From Paraglomus occultum (taxonomy: Eukaryota > Glomeromycota > Glomeromycetes > Paraglomerales > Paraglomeraceae), in the NCBI GenBank assembly GCA_910592205.1, contig CAJVPJ010000690.1, positions 1-18,863 on the forward strand: DNA of 18,863 bases. The letters run 5' to 3'. Positions within the stretch are counted from its first letter, which is position 1. Every line of letters begins with the position of its first letter. The notes beneath the pieces were generated by a model. The model saw nothing but the letters and a program-made list of their open reading frames with translations, did no database searches and was not told the origin of the DNA. Shown one piece after another: positions 10,620-18,863 of the stretch. The translations under genes were made by a program, and so were the position numbers.

Positions 10620-10773
10620 ACGATGACACGATGCCCAATAAATGTATTTAGTTACACGTAATCTAAATCTAAACGTCAATCTCATCAGAATGAGAGACTA
10701 TTCAGCTCTCTGTTAGACGTTGTACAAAGATGAGATCTCTCGATCGTACGATATTTTGTTGACACAACAACAT

Positions 10774-10794
10774 ACACACACACACACACACACA
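10774..10794. repeat. (AC)n microsatellite
   Basis: A 21-base uninterrupted alternating A/C tract preceded by ACAACAACAT. It is a simple sequence repeat likely to vary in length. Confidence 0.95.
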
Positions 10795-11039
10795 TTATTA
10801 TTTGTATCCGAGATTACCGTTTTGGTCGGGTGGGTCGTATGACAAAGTAATGCGTTTGATCGTGGGAGGAGGAGGGGGGACCGTTCGGTTTTACGTTTTC
10901 TAACAATGGGAATTAAAAATATTGGGCCACGAAATAATTAAAGTGTTTCTTCTGTTGACATGAATTAGTGTTTGCAATGTGGGACAGGAATGACTCATCA
11001 ACTTTCAAAATTGTAATTACACATTCTAACAATTAAAGG

Positions 11040-11045
11040 TTTATT
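11040..11045 (-). terminator. AATAAA polyadenylation signal of the chitin deacetylase
   Basis: The minus strand reads AATAAA about 79 bases beyond the deacetylase stop codon, in AT-rich sequence. This is the usual position for a eukaryotic poly(A) signal. It is assigned by motif and distance only. Confidence 0.55.
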
Positions 11046-11123
11046 AAATATTATTAACTTATACACAGGGAGGGAGGTTTGTCTAATGTCTAATTAAGGT
11101 TGTATATCGCCATCACGGTTTCT

Positions 11124-12799
11124 TTAACAAACCCATGTATTATCTCTAGTACCGGGAGTCGTTGTCTCTTTATACCACCCCGTAGTGTCTCCAACGCATT
11201 GACCGAACGTTGACAAGGTATATCCCTTGCCTTGCAACAAGTCAATAGCAAATGGCGCAACGTCGTTGACGGTCGTCGAATGCGGGTCATGGTTCAGTGC
11301 ACAGTGGGGCGCGGGATAGTTGGAGTTATCTATATAAACCTGTTCGGATTGAGATACGCTATAGCCCAAAGAATCACCGCTATCGATATCCCAAAGAACC
11401 ATTTTATAACCGAGCGTCCCGAGTACGGCGCGAACACGGTCATCGTAGGCACCATAGGGCGGACGCATATAACGCGGAACTTTTCCGACAATCTTACGGA
11501 ATGCCGTCTCGAGTTTTGTCATTTCGTCAATTATCTGGGCATCGCTTAACGTGGTGAGATCTGGGTGCGACCAAGTATGATGAGCGAGCTGATGACCATC
11601 CTGATAAAATTTTCATGTGTCGGTCGTTAGTAAAAATAGTACTAATCGTGCTTTTGTCTTGTTAAAACTAGTTATCGAAAAGTTATACTTACGGCCACGA
11701 TACGCTTGATGATGTCCGCCATGTCATAGATGCATCTGTAATTGAGACCGTTTACAAAGAAAGTAGCCTTTGCCCCTTTTGATTTGAGAGTGTCCAACAA
11801 AGTAGTTGTGAGCTTATCACAAAAATCATAACAGAGTTATATTAGATTAGTCAATCTCGTCTAAACAAATTGCAAATCATTTTCTACAAATTACTCACCT
11901 CTGTCGAACCATCATCAAAAGTAAGAGCGAATTGGCCAGACTTTGTACATGTGGAGAGTACGGGTGCAGGAGTTGTTGGAAGGGGACTGGTAGTGGTGGA
12001 AGTCGAAGAGGGGGAAGAGGAAGAGGAAGAGGAGGAGGTAGTGGTGGTAGTTGTTGTCTTGCCTGTGCAAAACCCAAAGGCTGCCTGGCAGCCGGTGCCA
12101 CAGTATGCACTCGTGGTACCACACCAACTGTTATACGAAAGGTTATATATTATTCAAGTCATAAGAAAGAAAATGATAATAACAAGACCTACCCGTATTG
12201 CGAACAGCATTGATTAGATGGACATACTGTATTATAAAAGGAAAAGAATTTTGTTCAGATTATGAAATTTGCGCGATACCCATGCATGCCATGTCATGTA
12301 TTGATATACTTACTCGTCCCGCCACCGTTTGAGCTACATTTACTGTCAGTAGAGATTTTGCCAGAACTGGTGGCCGTGGTGGTAGTGCTGCTGCTGCTGC
12401 TGCTGCTGGTAGTGGTGGTAGTTGTTGTCTTGCCCGTGCAAGATCCAAAGGCTGATTGACAACCGGCACCACAGTAGTCGCTAGTGGTACCGCACCAGCT
12501 ATAATTTAGAGTAGAATTCTTTTGTAAGTAAATATTATTCAAGTCATAAAAGAAAAGAGAACCATGCTTACCCCCATTGGGAACAGCAATAGCCAGTCGC
12601 GCATACTGTGTGTTTTCAATTTAATGTGAATGAGGGAAAAAGAAAAAAAATGGTCAGAACCGGTAATAGAGATACCACAATCGGTCGTAATAAGCACTGT
12701 ACTCTAAACCATGTACTTACCGCCGACGTTTTTCCCACAATTTTGAGCATTTACTGATGTCAGCAGTACTGCTACAAATATTACCAACGAGAAACGCAT
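11124..12799 (-). CDS. Secreted chitin deacetylase with two CBM18 chitin-binding modules
   Basis: Seven exons: 12799-12721, 12605-12572, 12498-12314, 12226-12193, 12127-11899, 11812-11693 and 11600-11124. Phases agree and encode 385 residues. Residues 1-18 form a signal peptide ending VNA. CBM18 modules span ~21-58 and ~92-131, each carrying CCSQ(W/Y)GWCGTTS and a full set of Cys. Pure Thr/Ser linkers follow each module and are probably O-mannosylated. The NodB (carbohydrate esterase 4) domain begins near 170 and keeps every catalytic motif: TFDDG (180-184; base D182, metal D183), HTWSH (235-239; metal His), RPPY (273-276), WDID (297-300) and LNHD (329-332; acid H331). It should therefore be active, removing acetyl groups from chitin to give chitosan at the cell wall. 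No GPI-anchor signal is evident; the protein ends NTWVC, so it is probably secreted and held to chitin by its CBM18 modules. Exact substrate preference is not determined. Confidence 0.93.
12036..12605 (-). repeat. Tandem exon-intron duplication encoding CBM18 plus Ser/Thr linker
   Basis: The two CBM18 units share gene structure. Each has a phase-1 intron, a 34-nt exon, a phase-2 intron, then an exon for the rest of the module and its linker. Nucleotide identity extends outside the conserved motif. A 26-nt identical block in the linker starts near 12036 in one copy and 12410 in the other. The introns of the two copies (12128-12192 and 12499-12571) share about 16 identical bases, ATTATTCAAGTCATAA, although introns drift fast. 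This implies a fairly recent duplication of the whole genomic unit. Confidence 0.8.
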
Positions 12800-13074
12800 C
12801 TTACTGAGGCTATATAATAACATTCGAAACGGATAAACGAACTAACATTAGACAAGCAATCGAATTGGAACTAATTACGTTAATTTAATCCACTAATTAT
12901 TGTATCTCTATTTTCTACGCGATGGCATTACTCTACCTTTCAATTACCAAAAAGAAGGTGGGCGATATATAAAAGAATAAATTGTTCAGTCAAACGACTG
13001 AATATCTGTCTTTACTAATTAGACGGTAGAGTATGGATAGGATAGAACGAGGTTCAGTAAATTGGCAGAACGCC

Positions 13075-13083
13075 CTTTATATA
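13075..13083 (-). promoter_or_regulatory. Possible TATA box for the chitin deacetylase gene
   Basis: The minus strand reads TATATAAAG, a strong TATA match, 276 bases upstream of the ATG at 12799. If it is used, the 5' leader would be about 240 bases. A weaker AT-rich element near 12965-12975 is closer. Neither is confirmed. Confidence 0.35.
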
Positions 13084-13245
13084 TCGTGCGCGACTGAAGA
13101 GATTTTATTGTGCGATATTAGCGACATAAACATAATTAGCCAAAATCAAAAAGAATTTCGTAATTTAGGAAAACGGATTTTATTGTAACAAACAATTTAT
13201 AATATATCGACAATTATTCTATATTTTACATAATATATATACGTG

Positions 13246-13446
13246 TTGGTATATTATGTGCTGTCTTGAGTTTTATCTGAATGTTCCTGTGTGCTATTGG
13301 GTAAACAATTATTAGAAAACGTTATCTATTTTATATAATACCTTTTTTACTAAAAAATGCATTGGTATATTATGTTTTATATTGAGTTTACTTTCAACGT
13401 TCCGCGCGCCAAGTGTGTGTGCTATGGTTAATAATTATTAGAAAAC
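13246..13446. repeat. Imperfect direct repeat, period 116 bp
   Basis: Copy 1 (13246-13320) and copy 2 (13362-13446) both begin TTGGTATATTATGT, share a TTGAGTTT block and a GTGTGCTAT block, and both end ATTATTAGAAAAC. Copy 2 carries extra bases in the middle. It lies upstream of the deacetylase gene in otherwise AT-rich DNA and has no coding potential. Confidence 0.7.
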
Positions 13447-15239
13447 TTTATTCGTTTTCTAAAAAAAAGTCTGATGGAACTGCTTTGTTTTGATACAATA
13501 CCTACGTGACTGAATTGTATATTTCATCGAACCCAAATGGACAAGGTAATGTGTCAAGTGATGTTATATTCTGGGAAATTCACAGAACCATTTTCCCTGT
13601 AAGTCGTATAAGAGAATTGCTTTGTTCGTAAAACATCAAATAGATACTGGAGGATTCTACCGCAAATCTTTATGATAACGAAGCTACATAAAATAATGTA
13701 ATGTCCTGTAAAAACATTCTCGTTTATAAACTTGTAACGTTAGATGTTAAAGACGTAACAAATGATATACTGTGGACGGGGCATAAAACCTGCACTTGAT
13801 AGTAAAAATTGAATGCCTGAATACCAAATGAAGTTGGCATGGCATGCATGGTTAACAATAGTAACGTAGATATTACTTAGTATAAGCTTGCATGTAAACT
13901 GATCTGAGATTTAATGTTACCATTTAATTACGCACAGATAACGTTTGTGTTACAATCCTTTAATTTTACATTCGCAACAATTTTAGCACGTTTTGTATTA
14001 TACTTTTGAAGACCAATTTTAGATATTCGTTTGTATAATTAATATTACATTATTAATGACAACTGCTGGGACCATCGTTTGCAACGCAACAACTCCAACG
14101 CAAGAAATACAGGACCGAGTTACATAATTAGCAATTCAAGGACGAGCAAAGCGCTAGGTTGTGTGAGGTTTGAGTTAATATGTGTGCAATTTGCTATTTT
14201 TTCTTCATCTCAAACTGGTACGAATATGCTCCTAACGAATGAATTGGCATTACGCCGTTCGCTTCGTTCGATGCCGTTATCATGCGACACAAATTCGCGT
14301 AGCTCTTGGAACAAACATGAGAATTATTTCTATTACTCGAAACATTTCAAGAGTCTTTGCTTTTGTTTGTTTGGGTTTGACTTTGAAGACTGAATTGCGG
14401 ACGGCAATTGCGTGCTAGAGTAACTAAAATTTGTTGGGAACATTAAATGTCCATAAGTGTTGTTAATTATCATAGTCAGAACGTTTTGCTATTTTTGGCC
14501 GCACACGCCTGAATATTTTCTTAATATAGAAACCCGTTTTGCATTTATTTTGGGGTAATTGGCCGTTGTACTACAAAAAATTATCAATTCACTTGTTTAC
14601 CAAAATCACGCTATGACACACAAGACATGAATGACGCCATGCCAACAATTGAGCCGTATCACAGAATAATTTCGATAAGGTTGCATAATGCTCGTATATA
14701 GAGATAAAGTTCATTTGTTTCACTGTACAAGACTATCAATCTTTATCACACTATTAACAAAGAATGATAACAACAGTTATTGTCAATTGCAAAAAAGAGA
14801 CCTACACTGTGAATTAAAACAAGGTAAAGATATACTAATGGTGAGAATAACAGCGGCTAAATGTAAATATATTTGAACAATTAATTACAGTTTTACATTC
14901 GTTATCGTTGCTTTTCTAAACTATCAAAAACTTACAGTAACATGTTAGATGCACCAATGCAAAGAGTGGGAGGGAGATACAATATCAATCGCTGATGAAT
15001 TGTTTATTTATGAAATCCAATTTTGCTGCTGGCAATAAACTCTGCATATCTTTCGAACCTATTATCTATTACAAAAGAAAGAAAATTCCATGTCGAAACC
15101 ATCATTATACGTTTCAGTAATGTAAAGGACTATTACGAATGTTGTTATTGCTTTAAAAGTGTGCAATGCGTGCGTGCGTGTGTGTATGCAATGTTTCTTT
15201 CGTTTTATGAGCAGCAACTCGTCACTGTAGTCAATTGAA
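13447..15239. other. Gene-free stretch
   Basis: The longest open frame (plus 14079-14393, 104 codons) has no recognised domain and no supporting splice context. Shorter frames at 14688-14876 and 15023-15238 are likewise unsupported. A GTGCGTGCGTGTGTGT tract lies near 15169-15184. No RNA gene was recognised. Confidence 0.5.
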
Positions 15240-16650
15240 TGCTGTTCTCTAGTTCCAGAAATCTACGCTTCTTAAAAGATAAACCCAATTACGGTAAAAG
15301 AAGAAATGCTAGCTAGCTCATTTCCGCTCACGTACAAGTAAACCCGGTCTTTTTCTCTTACAACAACCTAGCATACGGTCAGTTTCCGCACCAATCAAAA
15401 GTCGTTGGTTTGATCGAGCGTCTCGTCTGTGTCTATCAAACTGAAGATTGTATCCCTATCTTATACTTATTGGACAGTAAAGTGAGACTGTGATCAAGTA
15501 TAATTCTCAACGTCACTCAGAAAGACTAATTAGGATGTAAGTTAAATTGGTACGCCCGGGGGTTGTACTGACAAGTATACGATTGAGAGAATGACCATTA
15601 TTATTATGCTTCTGATGTAAGCATGTAGGATGGTCCTATCCTAAAACGACATTTTACTGATTAAGCTCAAACATCATCTCTCTATTTAACTATCGAATGG
15701 AACCACAGTAATCGATTAGGATCTCCTGGAGTAAAATATAATGTCTCATCCATAATTGACCTGATGTGTGTCGTTCATAGCCAATTGCCCAAGTCTGCCT
15801 ACTTTCTAACGTAAATAGTGTTAGCGAGCATACACACCCTCAATTGTACCACAGCCGCCCTGACCCTGAAGTACGGGAGATACTTGTATTACACCCCTCG
15901 GAAAAGACCCTTACTTACTGGAATTAGTGATCACCCAATCAAAGTACTCTATATTCTCTATATCATCATCTTGTAAATACTCGACAACAGTGACACTTTT
16001 TTAACGGATAAATCCCGAGTGGGGCTCAATTAAACGCAACCGTCTCGCGGAAAACCAATCACGCTTTCATCTGCTGCAAGAGGAAGATGAGTATATGCTG
16101 AATATTCAAATGCGTACGTATGCCATTAATCTTGATGAATATCAATTAGTCACCGCAAAATCGCTCAGTACGTATTAGACCGTTTTACACATTTTTTCTA
16201 AAGCACGCATTGGAATTGAAAGTTTATGAGTTGAGGGCGTGAATTTAGAGAGTATATAGAGATTGTGAATTTAAGTGACTATAAATAGTATAGTCTGTAC
16301 TTATTAATATATTTATCAACATCAGCGCATCTCTGTTTATATTATGTTTACATGATTGAAATAATCAATGACGGCCTGACTTTAAAGTCTGCCTTACAAT
16401 TCGACCAAATTTGGTAGTTTTTATAATTAATGTCCCGTGGTACATTTACGGATTATTCTTCATATATTAATATTTAGGAATACAGAGTCTATGGTATGTA
16501 CGTGAAGAATGGAGAGTGCGTTCCGAGATTGGGAATACAAAATAACGTACCGTGTGCAACAAAACAAATTCGTCATCTGCTGAATAAATCGCTTCACCAA
16601 ACCGATTGCAACATATTCAAGTTTTATTGTACTACTAATTTATCTTGATA
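15240..16650. other. Higher-GC patch with protein-like fragments on both strands
   Basis: G+C is visibly higher around 15.3-16.2 kb than in the flanks. On the plus strand a frame at about 15781-15925 contains HSRPDPEVREILVLHPSEKT. A second runs from about 16010 to 16180 and contains FHLLQEEDEYMLNIQM, followed by a GTACGT donor-like site. A third, after a TTTAG acceptor-like site near 16478, is open either to TAA (SLWYVREEWRVRSEIG) or, in another phase, for 57 codons (YVKNGECVPRLGIQNN). On the minus strand a 27-codon frame near 15925-16010 (VEYLQDDDIENIEYFDW) ends at a GTAAGT donor-like site. None was recognised and no consistent gene could be built on either strand. It may be a decayed gene or transposon. 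Confidence 0.3.
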
Positions 16651-17217
16651 TTTTTGTAAAGTTTTCTTTCCTGTCCGAACAAAAATGTTTCCGTCAATCT
16701 GTTGAACAATAGTGGTGTCATATTTGCGCATTATGACAAACATGTTATTCTCGTAAATTTATTACAATATTAAAAATCTAAAAACAAACAAATAAAACAA
16801 AAAAATTGCTCATATTTGACATAAGCTAAGTGACAATTGCATCAAAATTACACGTAGCGTGGCATTTGTCATTGACAACTTGGGCAACCAAATGCTGCTA
16901 ACGACATAAACGTATTTTTTATGCCAACTTGCGACATTTGAAAAAGCAGTATAATTACATAAAAGTAGGGTAAAATTGAGCGTATTATTAATACTAGCGT
17001 GCTGCCAAGCTTCATAAACTGACCATCCAACAGTCCAGATTTACAACATGAGACAAAAAATTACATAATTACAAAATCACATATTACTCGAGAATCAATG
17101 ATGCGACAAAGATAATTTCTATACCATTAAAAGCTGAAAACTAGCAAGAAAGTAATATAAAATGCGTTTACTGTTATTTGTATACGACAAGCTTACATTG
17201 ACGTTTTATCGATCGTA
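16651..17217. other. Gene-free stretch beside the Tc1/mariner relic
   Basis: Very AT-rich with no open frame of note. It lies directly downstream of the Tc1/mariner transposase stop at 17218-17220, so it may include that element's 3' flank. No matching terminal inverted repeat was found by eye. Confidence 0.4.
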
Positions 17218-17490
17218 CTAACTCAATTTCCTACTCATTGGCATAAACGCACAAACCCCACAAACATTTTCGGCATCTTTTTTTCTAACGATACTCCAGA
17301 GATTTTTTATCGGATTTAGATCAAGACTGTTAGAAGGCCAATCTAAGCTTTAGGCATGTTATCCCGAAGAAGATTTTGTAAAGCGGCTAGTATATGTTGG
17401 CCATTGTCTTGTTAAAACAGCCATTCGTCACCCAACAAGTCTTCAATTTCTGACAGTTACTGTATTTCCGGAAAAACTGTTTATCATGTT
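17218..17490 (-). mobile_element. Decayed Tc1/mariner transposase fragment
   Basis: Translation of 17343-17218 gives DWPSNSLDLNPIKNLW and continues to a stop. This is the diagnostic block of Tc1/mariner transposases (consensus DWPAxSPDLNPIENLW), which carries the third catalytic acid region. Just upstream, in another frame (about 17490-17346), lies EDLLGDEWLF, then TAA, then QDNGQHILAAL. This matches the family's LLGDEWxFQQDN block with the first Gln codon changed to TAA. The copy thus has at least one stop and one frameshift and is dead. The N-terminal DNA-binding half is absent: a pogo-like end begins at 17505. Confidence 0.78.
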
Positions 17491-17504
17491 TTGGAAATAT
17501 AGTA

Positions 17505-18022
17505 CAGTCAACCCTCTCTAAATGCATGTCCTTGGGAATGAGCTAGAGCGACTTGGAAAGGGATGGGATGCATTTACAGAGAGTCGGAATTTATTAATTA
17601 CACGTAACTTGATAATATATTTATTATCGAAAATTTTATCTATAATTGTTCGCTTCATTACACTTGCTGACTTTAAACTAATGTAATGTTCAAGCGCACT
17701 CACATGTTTTAGCAACTTTTGTTGTTGCAGCAGAAATAAAAAAACCTTTACAGTATCCTCGACATTAACTATCAGCGGCTTTTTGTTGACATTAAATTTA
17801 TCCAATCGTCAAAACGTTTATTAACTGATGATATTGCCTCTTTGTCATTATACAAATTACGGGGCGTACATTTAAAAAAGGTGCAGATATAATAAGTGAG
17901 GTGAACTCTTGTGGGAAAACATTATGAATGATATCGATTGTACAATACGTAAGATAAACGGGATGTGCTGCATCTGATACTAAGTGCGAGGTGAGCATGC
18001 ACAGCGACAAGATAACGTACAT
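17505..18022 (-). mobile_element. Decayed pogo-like (CENP-B/DDE_1 type) transposon, one end only
   Basis: The element starts CAGTCAACCCTCTCTAAATG after a TA (17503-17504), the target dinucleotide of this superfamily, with the TTGGGA core usual in pogo/Tigger ends. Minus-strand frames then give transposase pieces. At 18022-17798, IDIIHNVFPQEFTSLI is followed by VICIMTKRQYHQLI, resembling the LPPNTTSxLQPLDxGVIxxxKxxYR region. At 17805-17640, NVEDTVKVFLFLLQQQ and KRTIIDKIF resemble the C-terminal helices and the final KQTTIDxFF motif. The two frames are offset, so the gene is broken. The N-terminal helix-turn-helix part and the other terminal repeat were not found before 18382, so it is truncated. 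Confidence 0.65.
17514..17583. repeat. Sub-terminal inverted repeat of the pogo-like end
   Basis: CTCTCTAAATGCAT (17514-17527) pairs with ATGCATTTACAGAGAG (17568-17583), identical after reverse complement apart from a two-base GT insertion. The 40-base loop contains CTTGGGAATG. This foldback arrangement is typical of pogo/Tigger-type termini. Confidence 0.8.
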
Positions 18023-18381
18023 TTAGCATTTAGTTAACGCTACTAAGTTTGTGCCCAATGATAAGATTGCTATTCTTTGGCGTGGCGCTGCGAGTCAATT
18101 CAGACGTTCCGTGAAATTCCTCTTCGAATAAACCTGATACTGCTATAAGAATAATCTCAATCGAAATTCTTTGTTACTAATATAACCACCGTATAGAGCT
18201 GAATGGATAACGTAATTGCGAAAAGATAACCGCTTAATTAAATTATTTTTTGTAGAATAAAAGTGTTTACGTGCTGCAATGCAATGTCTCATTCACAGTT
18301 ACACAAGTGACATGACGAAATAAGGAAGTGTACCAATTATATTTACCTGCAGTGAATGTATGATGAAGAAAAATTTTAACC

Positions 18382-18863
18382 ATGTCGTTACTTCTAAAAA
18401 CCAATGGTATATACAACCCAATTGACAAGTTGGTCGAATCCTTCTTGGAAAGTGTAAATGAGACTTAAGACTGAAATGGATTCCTTACGAGAGAATCACC
18501 AACGTAAAGCCGACTCAAATTGACAACGTTTACTGCGCTATTCGCAAACATGATGGTTATGAAGATGACATTATGTTGCTGTTACTTGGAAGTAGCGGAG
18601 AGGGCACACCAGCACTTGTGAGTGAGTTTGCAAGAATATACTCACTTCCAAGACACAAGTACAGTAACAATGACAATAACTTTAGACGATACTCCGTATG
18701 GCTTACTCGTCGCAACGAACTCATAAAGGGGTTTACCAAGTACAATACCAACTACAATAATAACTATTACATGGTTGCCAATGAAGTCTTTTACCATTGT
18801 TATTCTCGATATGGCTTCTGCTCCACATGTGGAATACTCCGATGTAGTCCCGTGTGGTGCATT
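18382..18863 (+). CDS. Lineage-specific fungal protein, one-base frameshift, partial at right edge
   Basis: The ATG at 18382 opens a 28-codon frame (MSLLLKTNGIYNPIDKLVES...) that ends at TAA 18466-18468. Shifting back one base at 18465 opens a frame that stays open for 133 codons to the window edge. It begins LRLKWIPYERITNVK and later contains LLLLGSSGEGTPALVSEFAR, then YHCYSRYGFCSTCGIL followed by RCSPVWC. No GT-AG intron can repair the break: the only candidates are 16-18 nt and do not restore the frame. The WIPY block and the Cys-rich YGxCxxCG...WC block recall, from memory, a large family in arbuscular mycorrhizal fungi, partly kinase-like; this is unverified and function is unknown. The break is either a real pseudogene mutation or a one-base assembly error in an ACTT context. 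No upstream exon was seen. Confidence 0.6.

Noticed and set aside
11232-11557. Plus-strand open frames of 86-105 codons opposite the deacetylase
   Set aside because: They are antisense shadows of exon 7, which carries intact NodB motifs on the minus strand.
11870-12472. Plus-strand Val/Gly/Glu-rich and minus-strand Pro/Leu-rich frames
   Set aside because: They are other-frame readings of the Thr/Ser linker codons in the CBM18 region.
14079-14393. 104-codon plus-strand frame
   Set aside because: Its low-complexity composition and lack of any recognised motif or splice context leave it unsupported.

Overview
The window is eukaryotic nuclear DNA, most likely from an early-diverging fungus (Mucoromycota in the broad sense). 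It is AT-rich (about 35% G+C by eye). Genes are split by many short GT-AG introns (65-124 nt, one of 230 nt) and lie far apart in non-coding DNA with microsatellites and transposon relics. A secreted chitin deacetylase with CBM18 chitin-binding modules points to a fungus. The gene at the right edge resembles, from memory only, a family abundant in arbuscular mycorrhizal fungi (Glomeromycotina), so that subphylum is a reasonable but unproven guess. No bacterial operons, CRISPR arrays, tRNAs or rRNAs were seen.

Layout: (1) 1-1978, minus: 5' part of a COP1-type RING/coiled-coil E3 ubiquitin ligase; nine exons could be assembled, and the WD40 part lies beyond the left edge. (2) 1979-8496: a long stretch without a convincing gene, holding low-complexity tracts, a MITE-like cluster of CCGAC/GTCGG motifs (5276-5420) and inverted repeats (8022-8197). 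(3) 8497-10147, plus: an eight-exon gene for a 328-residue seven-transmembrane receptor of G-protein-coupled type. (4) 10148-11123: a 22-bp perfect palindrome, a (CA)n tract, a weak small-gene candidate with an in-frame TAA, and a polyadenylation signal for the next gene. (5) 11124-12799, minus: a seven-exon gene for a 385-residue secreted chitin deacetylase with two CBM18 modules that arose by internal exon-intron duplication. (6) 12800-17217: largely gene-free, with an imperfect 116-bp-period direct repeat and a patch of protein-like fragments at 15.2-16.65 kb. (7) 17218-18022: relics of two DNA transposons, with a pogo-like terminal repeat abutting a decayed Tc1/mariner transposase. (8) 18382-18863, plus: start of a lineage-specific gene with a one-base frameshift, running off the right edge.

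The three assembled genes do not form an evident pathway. The receptor and the deacetylase are convergent neighbours; sensing and cell-wall remodelling could be related, but nothing in the sequence links them. All three share a gene style of tiny 34-39 nt exons between introns, so their products only become visible after manual splicing; single-frame ORF calling misses or truncates them.
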